A stretch of DNA of 64,000 nucleotides from Parasponia andersonii (GCA_002914805.1 JXTB01000005.1:1690940-1754939); one strand, 5' to 3'; numbered from the stretch's first letter, positions 1 through 12,997 are shown. The notes: a model not told the origin generated them from the letters alone. Program-made: numbers and translations.

Positions 1-889
1 TTTTTTTTTTCTCTTTTTGCTTTGTTTTGTTTTTAATCTCTTCTTCTTTTTCTTCTGAAAAATATATTATTCTATAGTGAAACAATCTTCAATTCATATA
101 CCAGTGCTAACGATATACTTAGCACAAAATATTACATTTGATAAATTGTTTAAATTTTACTCCAATACATAATGCTATTATAAGTGTTGTCTTGTAATTT
201 TTATTATTAACAAATTAATAAAACAATTACTCATTTTTACCTAAAATAAAAAATAATCATATTGCCCCCTTCCTCTAACCCTCCGTATGATTCTACCCTT
301 TTACTTTTGATTTTGAACTCAAACATTACGGTAAAAGGGTTTTCTTTCGAGGAAACTTGATTTTTTATAATAATTTTTCAAAAAAAAATGAAAAATTCAG
401 AATTTTAATTAGAAATATATTAATTTTAAAAATATTTAAAAAAATATTATTTTTTATTAATCGATGAGATACTTGATATACTTGATCAAGGTACAAAAGA
501 TAATCATTCTTCGTAAATATTTATTAAAAATATTATTTTTTATAATAACTTCTAAAAAGTGAACTTTTTCAAAATTAATCCAGAATTTTTTAAAAAATTT
601 GAATTATCTAGGATTTTTTAATTTGAGAAAAAGACACAAACAGGATTAATTTAGTCACTAGTTGATATTTTTAGAACATTGAAGTTTTTTAGACATAAAT
701 AGGACTAATTTTTTGAGTTGATAGAGAAAGAAATAACAACTTTCCAAAATTATCCCTAGCTAATAAGTGGAAATTAGTGTGAACATTTAATGCATTAAAT
801 GTACCTTTCTCCCCTTTTTTCCATTTCTTTTATTTTTTCCCTCATCCATTATATTTATTTATCTCTCTCTTCTTTTCACAATTATGTTC
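1..889. other. AT-rich spacer, no gene seen
   Basis: Opens with a T tract. 360-620 holds a degenerate copy of a fold-back repeat family (ATATTTATTAAAAATATTATTTTT, TAATCCAGAATTTTT) that recurs at about 3390-3540 and 8590-8855. Nothing coding. Confidence 0.5.
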
Positions 890-1455
890 TTTTTATTACG
901 ACTGTCAATTTTCTATATGACACAATGATATGACTTGAAAACGACACGAAATAAACAGGTTTGGGTAACTCATTTAATTTTTGTGTCAATTTCAGATTGA
1001 CACATGTAACACGTATAATAAACTGGTGGGTTTTGAGTCAACCCGCTTAACTTGAAAATGACTTGTGTAATCTATTTAATTAAATGTGACGTTTTCATAT
1101 CGTGTCAACACAACACAAATACGACATATTTATTAATATTTTAATATATTAAATGTGATTTTGATTAATTCTAATCATATTTATTTAAGTAAAATTAAAT
1201 TAAGTAATGCATAATCGTGTTAAATTAGAATAATCGTGTCAATTTTGAATAATCATATCAAATGGATCATAATATGACACATGACATATTTATTAAACGG
1301 GATTGCACGTATTGTGTCATGTTACACATGTATTAATCGTGTTGTATTCAGGTTTAAATTTTTAACACATTTATTAATCATGTGGTGTTCGAGCTAGGTA
1401 TTATCGTGTCGTGTCGAACCGAACACGACACGATAACACGAATTGTCAGCCCTAC
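890..1455. mobile_element. Non-autonomous TIR DNA transposon, probably hAT-like
   Basis: The segment opens CGACTGTCAATTTTC and closes AACACGAATTGTCAGCC, giving imperfect inverted termini (GACTGTCAATT against GGCTGACAATT), and is filled with short motifs such as CGTGTCAA, ACACGACA and GACACATG in both orientations. No coding sequence. The termini resemble the GGGCTGTCAATTCGTG ends of small plant hAT elements as I remember them. A clean 8-bp duplication was not seen, so the class is tentative. Confidence 0.5.
1401..1436. repeat. Perfect 14-bp inverted repeat (hairpin)
   Basis: TTATCGTGTCGTGT at 1401-1414 is the exact reverse complement of ACACGACACGATAA at 1423-1436, with an 8-base loop. It lies just inside the right end of the DNA transposon at 890-1455. 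Confidence 0.85.
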
Positions 1456-1735
1456 TTCCTATCTCCTCTCTGTTTATTTTTTTTTTTTTCATTTATGATC
1501 AAAGCATTCTTAATTGGAAAAAAGAATGAAGTTTGTTGCTTAGATCTTGTTTGTGAACTTTGGCATTTGAAAACTTGGATCTTAGAAGGTAAATATGTAC
1601 TTTATTTCATGAGATATTTGATAATTAGTGATCAATATTGAAGAATATCTATGATAATAATGTAGAAAATATTATACTGAAATAATTATGTATTTTTACT
1701 GAACTATTCATCTTTTTCGTATAATGGTGATTTAG

Positions 1736-2450
1736 ACATTCTAGGTCAAGTGGTTCATAGTCTGAGAACAAGAACTTCTTGACCCCAAATTAAGTATTAT
1801 TACTACTTGATTTGGACTCATAAACTACTAGATATAGGGTCAAAAACTACTTAACTAGCCCTTGATCCTAGGTCACGTAGGTCAAGTAGTAGATTAAGAA
1901 CTACTTGATTTGAAATAGTAGTCAATAAAAATACAAAATGAGTACTTAGATAGACTCTTCTTCTTTAGCAATAAGGACTTATATGGCGACTTTCTTGTTC
2001 TTCTTGCCAACACTATAATTGTAGATTTCACAGACTTTTTCTTACCTTCGGCTGACTTGATTTCTGTTATTCTACGACTTTCTGTATTCCTTTAGATGAG
2101 AAGAATCAATTAAAAAACTTAAATACAGATTTGGGTAAATGGATTTTTGAGTTTAAGGGCAATTTCCGTGATTTTCATAGTTAAACATATGGAATTTTGC
2201 ATATTTAATGACATATAAATTACATTTTGGGCTGAAAAAATAAAAAAAAATATTAAATTAAATCAACTAAATGAAATGATCAAATAGATAATACGACAAA
2301 TTTTACTTGACCTAAAATCAAATAAAACTTAATCCTAATCAGATAAATGATTCATGACCTTATAGAATTAAAAATTTGTCACGAGATCAAAATCCACTTG
2401 ATTCTAGGTCAAGAAGTACTTGACCTCTGCTAAAGTCAAGTAGGCTTTAC
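1736..2450. repeat. Segment rich in GGTCAAGTAGT-type motifs, inverted at its two ends
   Basis: Variants of TAGGTCAAGTAGT and its complement ACTACTTGACC recur, for example near 1741, 1780, 1875, 2310, 2400 and 2415, and the left end (CTAGGTCAAGTGG) reappears at the right end as CTAGGTCAAGAAGTACTTGACC. It could be the remains of a DNA transposon with subterminal repeats. No coding sequence seen. Confidence 0.35.
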
Positions 2451-4960
2451 AAGAAAATATGTGGGGTAGGATTATGTCAGTTAAATGTTATGTCAGCTTT
2501 TCTATGGTATTGGGTGAGGGTTTAGTCAGGGCATTATATTTCTGGCTGTTGAGCGAAGGAGGGTTAGGCTCTTTAGTTCCAACCTAGTAAGGATGTCTAA
2601 ATCCATTCCTAGCACCCTTTTTGTCTAGGTGTGATTTATTAAAATAGAAAAGATACAAATGTACAATTTTTGTCATTTCTCATAAAGGAAAAACAAATAG
2701 AGAAAAATTACTAAAGTAGTTCTTTAACTTTCTGGACTTGTTTTTTGTCTTCCTCTTGTGGTTCCAAAACCAGATCTAAAATCTCTTCATTTGTGTTTGT
2801 AGTTATTATACTATACTAAGAGGATCCTTGCTCTCATCCTCTCCCTCTTCGCTTCTCTTGTCAACCACCATAGATCTCTCTCTCTCAATAATTTGGATCT
2901 ACATATAAAGTTGCACGTTATTCTTCCACAACCAAACTCCACCATTTGTTCTCTCTTAGGCCGAAGCTTGCAGTCTCCAATTGTTCTCCTTCTCCATTCA
3001 TTAGGCACTTGTATTAACGGTTTTGGTATTATATTTATTGCATTGTATGGGAGTTAAGGTGGAAGTTCAAATGGGAATCTTAATTCTTAACCGATTTCGA
3101 GTTTGGAGTGATACCCAATTTTGTTTTTTTTTTTTTTCGTTTTCTCAGGACAATTGTGATTAGTTTGATAATGATATGAATCAACAACAATACCAAATTA
3201 TTGTTGAAAAGATCAAACGAGAGTTATGATTTGTGAATAATTTGATTGGTTTTTTGAGTTTTTGGCTGATACCCTTAATTGTTTACATAGGATTTTATTT
3301 AAGTGGATTACCTACTGTATATAATAACATAAAGGAATAGAAAAAAATCAAAATAATTTGTACTTTGACTAATTTAAACAAATTATGTTAACAAATTTTA
3401 AAGGAAAAGTGGTATTTTTCTAAATATTTATTAAAAATATTTTTTAAAAAAATAAACTTTTAAAAAGTGATATGCTTTTAAATAAATCCATGATTTTTTT
3501 TAAAAATTCAGATCATTCAGAATTTTTCAATTTTTGGTACTTTGGGTCAGAATTTCGTTTTTATTTATTTAATCATCAAAGAAAAATAGCTATATGGAAA
3601 TGTCCTTCCCTCCCCCTTTCTCCCCCCCCCCCCCCCCAAAAAAAAAAAGGCCTAGTAAGGGCATTTATTTAACTCTTTAAAAGGAGAAAGACAATTTGAC
3701 TATTACATACTGTCAATCTTACAATATTAATGTTGGAGAGGCAAAAAAAGACTAATTTTATCATTTAGAGGGTAATAGAATATGATGGGTAAATTCATAT
3801 TTTAGGGCAAAAGTTGGAGGGAAAATGACTAATTGCTAGAGTATTAAAACGTATATTAATTGAGCATTAAGTGTATGATTTTTTTTTTTCAATCAAATTG
3901 TATAACTAATTGATTGAATATTAAAAAGTGTATCTTTTATATTTTTAAAAATATGACAAGATTATGAGAATATATTCAAAGGTAATTGAATAGAAAAATG
4001 TTGGCATATGCAATCTTTCGCAACATTTAATGCTCCATATCCTAACGCCCGAATTTTAGATCCAATTTTAAGAAATTGTCGTTTTTACATACTCTTAAAA
4101 AAGCAATGCTATAGGGCATTAGTGGTACCTAACACCGTAATGACATGTCTGTTTATTACTAGATGATTTAATTACTAAACTGGGCCCTACATATGCCTTT
4201 CCTGAATTATAATTATGATGTGGTATTGGACATCACTGGTGCCCAATAACATTATTCCTCTTAAAAGGACTGAATTTATCAAAAAACAAATTGCAAAAAT
4301 GATCTTGTTAATTAAAAAGGCTAAAATATATCAATTTTCGGATATTTAAATCGGTTTATGAAAAAAAATATGTACAAAGAATAATAAACGTAATGAAAAA
4401 AAACGATACATTAACACAGAATAATTGATATATTGATATGAAATTGATACATCAATAAACAAAAATTAATATACGGATATAAAGTTCATATATTAATACG
4501 TATTAATTTACTAATAATATTGATCGACTAAAAATTAGCTGTCTTGCATAAAATAATAAATAAAACAAAAGACCAATATTTATTAAATAGAAAGTTCTAA
4601 ATCCATCACCATTTGAACTATGTTTCTTTTTACACCATAAAAATAATTTTAAATAATTATGTTTTTTACTTTGTGCATTCTTTATATTCCAAAATTACCT
4701 AATTAATTTGTACATTCACTATTTTTATTTTTACTGTCTAATTCTCAAGCTAACGAGAATCTAAAGACAGAAAATATTGACGTACATCTTTTAAAGGACC
4801 GAAAAACAAAGAAATAAGGAAATGACGCCAAGAAATTCTATTTGTACATACTATTTTTAAATCAAATAGAAGATTTGTTAAAAAAAAAAGAAAGAACAAA
4901 AATAATGTAAACATTATAAACACATCAAACTATAAAGGCAAAAAATACAGCATATTTGTT
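2451..4960. other. AT-rich spacer with a poly(C)/poly(A) tract
   Basis: No gene recognised. 3390-3540 is another copy of the fold-back family. At 3622-3648 a run of 16 C is followed directly by 11 A, an unusual simple tract and a likely site of length error in assembly. The reading frames here are short and look like chance. Confidence 0.5.
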
Positions 4961-4963
4961 TTA

Positions 4964-5165
4964 GGATAATGCTATGTGTACCAAAACTTTTACCAAATTT
5001 TTAATACTAAGATATGTGATATGTGAGTTAGTAATATTCAATTAGTAAATATGATTAACTTATTTATGGTAAGTTTTAATACACCAACTAAATAGTGCCA
5101 ACTCAAATACCGCATGTATTGGTATTAAAAATTTGGTATAAATTTTGATACATCTAGTACTATCC
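4964..5165. mobile_element. MITE, about 200 bp, family A
   Basis: Left end GGATAATGCTATGTGTACC and right end GATACATCTAGTACTATCC are imperfect inverted repeats that continue inward (ACCAAATTTTTAATACTA against TGGTATTAAAAATTTGGT). A clear second copy lies at 9190-9384 and shares the core TATGATTAACTTATTT and AGTTTTAATACACCAA. No coding capacity. Confidence 0.7.
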
Positions 5166-5506
5166 TTTGTTTTATTATACAGTCTTTCAAATAAATTAAG
5201 AATTTATGATCTAATTATAAATAAAGAAAGTATGATCTCTCTTGTATATACTTATAGATAATAGGATTGATATATTTTTGTTCCACGTCTTTTTTTTTTT
5301 AAAAAAAACTCTTTAATTCTGTTTATAAATATGAAGATAATAATAAACAAAGAAAGTAATTTTATCAATGTACATACATATAATTGGATTGATTTTTTTT
5401 CCTCGTCCCACCATGCCTTTTTTCCTTTAACAAGAAAAAAGAAAAAAAAAACCTCCTTGATTGTGTACATATACATATATATACATATATATATATATAT
5501 ATGTAT

Positions 5507-5741
5507 GGTTGCCAATCCAATAGGTATTTTTTTTCTTTACCTATGGGTAGGTATTTTTTTTTTAGCCATTGGATCACCATCTAATGGCGATCCAGTAGCT
5601 ATAATGAAGTGTATGAAAAGATGTGCATCATTAATGCTTTTTCTCTCTCTTACTTTTTACAATAAAAAAATATGTATGATAAATTTTCATTGGCTAAATT
5701 GATACCTATGCATAGGTAAAAAAAAATACCTACTGAATTGG

Positions 5742-5745
<4 letters not shown>
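5507..5745. mobile_element. 239-bp MITE embedded in a (TA)n microsatellite, copy 1
   Basis: Inverted ends GGTTGCCAATCCAATAGG on the left and CCTACTGAATTGGTGCC on the right. Both sides are simple TA repeat (about 5465-5505 and 5746-5776). Inner paired motifs CTATGGGTAGGTATT and ATACCTATGCATAGG. A second copy of exactly the same length lies at 52305-52543 in opposite orientation, also inside a TA repeat. No coding capacity. Confidence 0.75.
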
Positions 5746-5778
<33 letters not shown>

Positions 5779-6834
5779 GTCCTATATCTTTCGATACAAT
5801 TCTTTTTTTTTTTTGGATCATCTTATTATTCATCTTACTTCCGTTAAATTGTTTGGGTGATTTTGAAGAATGAAAAAGTTACTTCATTCTAGGATTATCT
5901 TTTCATTTTTTTTTTCATTTTTTTGTTGGCTTGATAAGAAAGTTCTAAATTCATCACCATTTAAACTATGTACATTCATTATATATAATAATAACATTTT
6001 ACTATTGTTTTGTCCTTTTTAGTAACTTTAATTATGAGTAAATTTGTAATTAAGACAATAAATATACAAAGTTCAAATTGTGATGGATTTAGAACTTCTC
6101 TTATTAAATAGGTTAAAAGAACAACTGTCTTTTTAAAATAAGGTGAATAAATAGACATTTTTGTATGAATATTATATGTTATATTTATGGTAAACTACCA
6201 AAAAAAAATACAATGAGATTTGATTGTTCTATAATTTAAATCCCTAAGTTTGGATTTTATAAAATAATACCATGAGATTAAGAATTTTTAGAAATTAATA
6301 TCCTAAGTTAATTTTTTGAATAACTTTAACTAGCGAAAGACAATAATATTCTCAAAATTAAGGAGAATAATAAGGACTAATCTAATTTTACTTGAGGATA
6401 TTATTATTTGTTTTGTTACTAAAATTAGTCAAAAAGTCAATTCAGAGTATTAATTTTCAAAAATTCTTAATTTCAAGATATTATTTTGTTAGTTTAAATT
6501 GAAGAATACTCAAATTTTATATATATTTTTTTGGTAGTTCACCTGTTACATAGTTTAATACAAGAAATGATATTGTATTGATGAATATTTTGTGGACTCT
6601 ATGTAATAATAAAACATTAGCAAATAGATTTGGTACTACACTTAAGATGTTCTAAGATTTTTTATAAAGATTTGTTTATATTTTTTTGCATTTTTATTTT
6701 AGATTTCCTTTTTTGGGTCATTTTATCATCGAAAAGATTTTGTTCCATCATTTCCTCATTTCATTTTTAAAAAGAAATTGAAACATTTTGTGAAACGTTT
6801 CAACCAGTAAGGGAAGAGATCAATTTAAAGTATA

Positions 6835-6970
6835 ATGGAAGTTTGTACTAAAGTTTTACTACCATTGCATTTGAAACGTGAATTGGTACCATTTTTGGTG
6901 AACATGATTGATTTTTCGTAGTAAGTTTTGACATTTAATAAATAATAATAACTCATGTATCGCATGTATT
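6835..6970. mobile_element. Partial MITE, family A
   Basis: Shares with the copies at 4964 and 9190 the order of GTACTAAAGTTTTACTACC, GAACATGATTGATTT, GTAAGTTTTGACATTTAATAA and AACTCATGTATCGCATGTA, but the right end is missing and is replaced by a T/A homopolymer tract. Confidence 0.45.
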
Positions 6971-7560
6971 TTTTTTCTTTTTTTTTTTAAAAAAAAAATG
7001 AACAATACTTTTCATTAATAATAGAAAGATAGTACAATACCCATCAAATAGCTTTTTAGATACAAAGTAGACATATGTAGTAAATTGATTAAAATCATTG
7101 AGAGAATTTTGTGCACTAGGATCCTTGCAAAATCAACCTAGAATAAGGAGACTCATGTGGAATATCATTACTATGCGCTTCAAAAGAACTCTCAACTTCT
7201 ATTGGCTCGTTGCTATGAGTCTCAACTCCACATTTATAACTAGCGTCTCTTGTTTCAAATTAAAATACCATTAGAGGGCAAATACCATCATACAAACCCT
7301 CTAAATCTCAGTTAATAATGAAACAGATTAAGATGATAACTACATTAAAGGGATAAAGAAATATAAGATCTACTAAAACCACCATAGATATAAATTTGAG
7401 TGAACTAAAATAACGAAAAACATAAAATAAACTCAAAGCCACTATATAGATCAAGACATGAGTAGACTAAAACTACCACAAATATATATATGGGTAGAGT
7501 TATACATTTCCGAATGAAAATATTGTTCAAAAATATAACAAAAAAACAAAAAGATAAATC

Positions 7561-8325
7561 TCTCTCTCCGGCGGTCTAGAAGAAGATGAAAATAAACTCT
7601 TTAGTCTATATGTGTTAGTATACAAATTTGATATAAATTTTAGGATACATAATGTCATCCTAACTTAAAAATAGTTGAGAAATAGACTCTTTATTATAGA
7701 CATAATAAAAAAACAAATAAATAAAGAAAGAAACTGAAAATCTCCATCGCAAAAAGAGATCTAAAGGATCTTTTAGATCTCTCTCTTCAACGGTTTGAAA
7801 GAAGAGAAAAAGAGACTATTTTAGCCCACATATGTTAGTATGAAAATTTTGGTATAATTTTTCAGATACGTAACATCATCCTAGCTTAAAAATAGTTGAG
7901 AACTAGACTTTAAAGATATAACAAAAAAAAAAAAACAAATAAAGAAACTAAAAACCCCCAACGGAGAAAGAAATCTAAAAGATATTTTAGATCTCCCTCT
8001 CTGATAGTTTAGAAGAAGATGAAATGAGACTTTTTAGCCTACATGTGTTAGTATGACAAATTTGATATAAATTTTGAGATATATAATATCATTTTAACTT
8101 TAAAATGATTGAGAACTAGACCCCTTATTAAAGGCATAACAAAAAAACAAAATGAAGAATCTAAACGTCCCTACCAGATAGATCTCCATATCCGACAGTT
8201 TGGAAGAAGAAGAAAAGAGACTCTTTGGCTCATTCGTATTGATGTGAAAACTTTGGTATAAATTTTGGAATATCTAACGTCATACTAATTTTAAAATAGT
8301 TGAAAACAATACTCCTTATTAAATA
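7561..8325. repeat. Tandem array, four diverged units of about 190-220 bp
   Basis: Units begin near 7561, 7781, 7992 and 8183. Each runs: pyrimidine block (TCTCTCTC), GACAGTTTGGAAGAAGA or variant, GAGACTCTTTAGCC, TGTGTTAGTATG, TTTGGTATAAATTTT, AACATCATCCTAACTT, TAAAATAGTTGAGAAC, ACTCCTTATTA, then an A-rich stretch. The TTTGGTATAAATTTTG part is the terminal segment of the family-A MITE. No open frame of note. Confidence 0.75.
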
Positions 8326-8585
8326 ATTTAAAACCCAAAAAATAAAAATGGTAGTGTGGAGCTAAATTACCTGTACAGTATAAATACATTGGAGATGGTA
8401 TTAGATTAAGTCTTTATGCCCACAAGAGTGGAACCTTCTTCAGATTCTTACGAAAATACAGACCAAAAGTCCAAAAAATTGAAAAGTCTAGATAAGTTAT
8501 CTTTTATTATTTTTTTTGGACTTCTTACAAAAATTCAGACCCATAACGTTAAAAATTGAAAAATCTTAGATGGGTTGATATTCTG

Positions 8586-8855
8586 GAAAAAATCCAGATT
8601 GATTTGGAAAAATATCACCTTTAAAAGTTTTTTTATAAATATATCACTTTTGATAAATATTTAGAAAACTACATTTTTTTCAAAATTGGTACTTTTCAGT
8701 GATACTCAAGGTAATCAGTTGGGTTATTTTAGGTTAGTTACCTCAAGTAATTTGATATGTTATCTTAAGTATCTCGCCAATTAATAAAAAATAATATTTT
8801 TCTAAATGCTTTTAAAGGTTATATTTTCTAATTAAATCCAAGATTTTTCAATTTT
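8586..8855. mobile_element. Fold-back/MITE-like element with about 50-bp imperfect inverted ends
   Basis: The left arm (AATCCAGATTGATTTGG, then AAAAATATCACCTTTAAAAG) is the imperfect complement of the right arm (CTTTTAAAGGTTATATTTTC, then TAATTAAATCCAAGATT). Related sequence lies at about 3390-3540 and 420-620. Confidence 0.5.
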
Positions 8856-9189
8856 TTAAAACTTTTACTATAAAAAATCTAACCTCTTTGGGGTATAAAT
8901 TTCGGAGTTATTAGAAAATAACAATTTTTAAAAGTTAATTTTCTAAATACCATTTTAAAATTTAATTTTTTTTTAAAAAATACCACTTTCCGTATCAAAA
9001 TTAGTTTTTATCAAATATATTTCTAGTTGCTTGAGATAATTAGTCCAACTGATAACTGAAAATCTTATTTTATCTTTTGTTATTTATGAAAATTGAAGCG
9101 ATACATTGAGCCGTTCATGTCAACTCATAACATATATTTTACCATTTTTTTTAGAGTTTTGAGTGGAGGATTCTTACTTTAAATATTCT

Positions 9190-9384
9190 GAAGAATAATG
9201 CTATATGTATTAAAATTTTTACTAAATTTTTAATACCAACATATGTGGTATGTGAGTTGACAACATTCATTTGGTAAATATGATTAACTTATTTGTTGTA
9301 AGTTTTAATACACCAATTAAATAGTGCTAATTCAAATGCCACATATATTGATATTAAAATTTTGGTATACCTAACATTATCTCT
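9190..9384. mobile_element. MITE, family A, second clear copy
   Basis: Same order of segments as the element at 4964: AATGCTATATGTATTAAAA, AATTTTTAATACCAACATATG, TATGATTAACTTATTTG, AGTTTTAATACACCAATTAA, then the inverted end ATTTTGGTATACCTAACATTATC. Lies just downstream of the TM9SF pseudogene's stop. Confidence 0.65.
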
Positions 9385-9994
9385 CTTCTAAATATAGAAA
9401 ATATATAGTTACTAGTTATTACAACTTACCGATTAGCCAAAAAGACAACATAAAAAAATATTCGCTAGTTGCCTCTAAATTAAGGCTAAACAAACTTACG
9501 AGTCTTGAATGTAGATGTGATATGATAAAACAAATAAGGTCTACTACATCTGCCTTTATACGTCTTATATGGAGGCACAACATCTCCGCACCGCATGGAC
9601 GTGGTATATAAATCGATCTACACATTTCCCACACCGTATGCAGATTGACGTGACGTGGTACTAAATCCTTCATGAATGGTGGAAGTACCAAAACCTTTTT
9701 GAGGTAAACAATCAACCTTATTAACCCCCAAGTCCCCAACTAGCTTGGCTGTGTGCCCTTAGCCCTCAAAGGCGCTAGTTAGACTTAATATAATAGTACA
9801 TGTGTCGAATACAGAGGAATGAGGCCACAAAACCAACAGAACCAAACATTAAGAAAAGGCCATAGCAGATGCAAGCCATGTATCCGAAAAAGGAGGAGAC
9901 TTGCAAGGAACCAGACCAATCTGATTTGGCATAGTAGTAATATATGCAATAGCCATAAATACACAATCCAATTGAGCCACCGCAAAGAAAAGAT

Positions 9995-11590
9995 CTGGAT
10001 CAAAAAGACGGTTAATTCCAAAAACTGGATGCGTAAATACTAGAGATCTCAAGTTATATATCCAAAATTTAACACCGAATTATGTGACGAAGTGAATTGT
10101 CATTTCTAAATCGGTGAATCACATCATATACTACTAAAATTTGTAATGTGGGAACAATGCAATACTCGAGCAGAAATATGATAGACTAGCATAAGAAATT
10201 ACATTGTTTGGCAAGTTGTAGAGCCTAAGAATAATTAAATGTAATGATGAACAAATGAAGAAAATATTTAGGAAAAATCTCGAAGTATACAAAGTATCCT
10301 TAACATAATGCTAAACTCAACTAAGCCTCTGGTTGAGTTTTAGCATTGGAGCTGGCAAGTTTATTTCATGCTTTTATGTAGCCATCGTTGATGGTTCCTA
10401 GGAATCTTAAATTATTAATGCATGTTTTCTTTGTGAATTTTCTGTTCAAATCAACTGAAATACAGAACCTAAATTTCCAGACAATAGGCCATATTTACTA
10501 ATCTATAAATGCAAGAATGGAAATAGAATAAAGGGAATAAGAAACTATGAAAGGAAAAAGTTAGAATTCACTTTCATGTGTAATTAATTAGTATGTAAAT
10601 ATATGGAGAAAAAAAAAAACCTCTCTCTTTCTCATTCCTTTATACTCCATTATGGACTAGTAAATATGCCCCTAAAATGTAGAGAAATTAGGAACTAGAC
10701 AATAACATAAGCAAATTTACGCAATTAGGAGATATCGTGATTGTGTTGGTTTTCTTTACTGGTCTACTACTTAACTCCCACTAAAACAAGCTAAAATCAC
10801 ATCAAAATACAGTGGAAAATGCTTCTAAAAATACATGTACAAAGTTTTAATTACAAGATAGCATGGACGGGAATTATCCTAATACATAATTGTGTCTTTG
10901 CCACATGCCAGCAAGCAGTGTGCGAACATTTCAATTTTGACAAATATTTTTAAAACAAATACACATAGCTTTGTACAAGTCAGAACTATTGAAAACAGTT
11001 AAACTATAATAAATAGGTAAAATGTTGTAAGAAAAAATGCAACTATCAACACAAGTTAATTTAAAAAAAAAATCTCAAACTAGATTTAGGCACGAAAGCC
11101 ATGAATATTACCCCATCAACAGGGAAAAATAATATCAGAAGAAATGCTACTAGATAATACAATTTAATTAAAAGAATTCACAAACTAGATTTAGGCATAA
11201 AAGCCATGAATGTCAGCCAATCACTAAAATCAATTTCAAAACTTTCCAATCGGGTAATCAAGTACTCAACCCAAAGCTACAAAGAAGATCATTATGTATC
11301 CATACAAGCATCTAGAACTATGGAATGTGCATAAATGCAAATAAAAACAAAGACCCAGCACTCTAAGATAAATGAACTCCAGAAACTATATTGTAGAAAG
11401 AAGGATCATTCAGCTTCAATTCATAATAGGCATTCATGATCATTTGGAAAGAAATTAAATAGGACAAAGGAAAATTGCAGGACAGAACGAAAAGTTGATA
11501 GAGAAACGAGAAGATAATACCATAGATTGAGCATAACAAAAACAACTCTACTGTAGATGTATAGGGTGAAAATCGAACGAAAGTGTGTAC
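9995..11590 (-). other. Last intron of the TM9SF pseudogene
   Basis: Bounded by GTACAC after exon 6 and a CCAG acceptor before exon 7. Contains a 104-bp-spaced direct repeat (CAAACTAGATTTAGGCA at 11075 and 11179, each followed by AAAGCCATGAAT). Otherwise ordinary intron-like AT-rich sequence. Confidence 0.6.
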
Positions 11591-12997
11591 CTCCACCACA
11601 TCTTCAGCAACAAGCTGTTAGCACGTTAAACCCACATTAACTAAAGCGGCTGACAATTACATATAAAAGCTCAAAGTAGACGGCGCCAAAAGGAAAAATC
11701 CCAGCAATTGCCATTTGAGGAAGAGAACACCTTTACCATGGAAGTGTTGGAATGTCTCGAAGGATTTTTGTGATGTTGATAGGAACTTGAGACTCATCCT
11801 TGCTATTTGGGCAAGGACCTTGAAACTCCCTCTTGCCGTTTTTCCGAACCATACCACTAGGAAGAAACAAAGGAAATGCAAACAACATCCAAATAAGAAC
11901 TAATCCCATAATTGTGCCAAAAGGCAAAGTTACAGATACCTTGTAAGCAGTGGCTATTGAGTTAAGAAGGAAAAATATGAGAAGCAGAGGTCCGGAGAAA
12001 ATGTATCCTGTTAGGAATAGATTCCCCAACTATCATAAAAAAAATTGAAAATACAATCAGTTCACAATGTCATGTTTGTAAGAGAACCAAGTTGAAAATC
12101 AGTATATTGGTGTAGAAGAACATCCATCAGACTGAGACATACCCAGTTTGTTCCTTCAAGATGCAATAAATGGAGGTTGCTGTATATCCCGCAATACTAG
12201 ATGTAATTGCGAAAATGATTGTCAGTGCCGTCAGTAAGAGTCCTCGATTGCATGGATAAAATACACCAAATATTCCAAGAACTGAAAGGAGTATGGCACT
12301 AGAAATGCATGCCAAGAAGATTGAAACTAATAGTTATAACTTCATTACACACATCTGAGCTTAATAATTGATACACTAGAGTCTCTATGCACTTACAGGG
12401 TCAGTAATTGACTACCAGAACCAAGGGCTGCAGCAAGCAATGACTTGTAAACTGGGTATGTAAATACATCATCTTGGATGCACTTCCATCCTTCTTCTTG
12501 GTTAGAGACCAATTCCTCGTCGTGCAAACCCTCTCTGTACTCATCATTTCATAAAACAAGAAAAAGGAAAGACTTAAAAGGTTTTGATAAAGAGTTAAGC
12601 ATTAACTTTTAACACATAGACCGTAACATTAGGTAAATCTAGATTATAAAGAAATATCAATTTATAGTTTTGTTTTATAAAATTAAAGTAAAAGATCGGT
12701 TAATTTTTTTTAAAATTTTTATTTGTTTTTAAATATTATTATTCATAATTAAATTAAAGAAATATTTTTTAATGAAGATTTATTTTATTTTATAATTGAA
12801 AGTAAGAACATAAAATTATTTAAAATATTTTATTGCCATTTAGGATTCTGCCACCGTCAACTAACTTATAGTAGGAATTATTGCTCATTAGGAAAATTTA
12901 AATTAATAGAATGAGCTTGTACTTAGTAAGTAAATCTCATGCATACAATAAATGTTATGTCAGATAAATAGTACACTTTAAGAATCATAACTATATA

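Noticed and set aside
5252..5702. Overlapping frames on both strands around a TA/T-rich stretch
   Set aside because: They are produced by TA repeat, poly(T) and a MITE. No coding signal.
7561..8325. CRISPR-like regular repeats
   Set aside because: Units are ~200 bp, contiguous and diverged with no spacers, in plant nuclear DNA. Ordinary tandem repeat.
9419..9739. 106-residue minus-strand frame just past the TM9SF pseudogene stop
   Set aside because: No similarity to TM9SF or any family I know. It sits in the expected 3' UTR/spacer.
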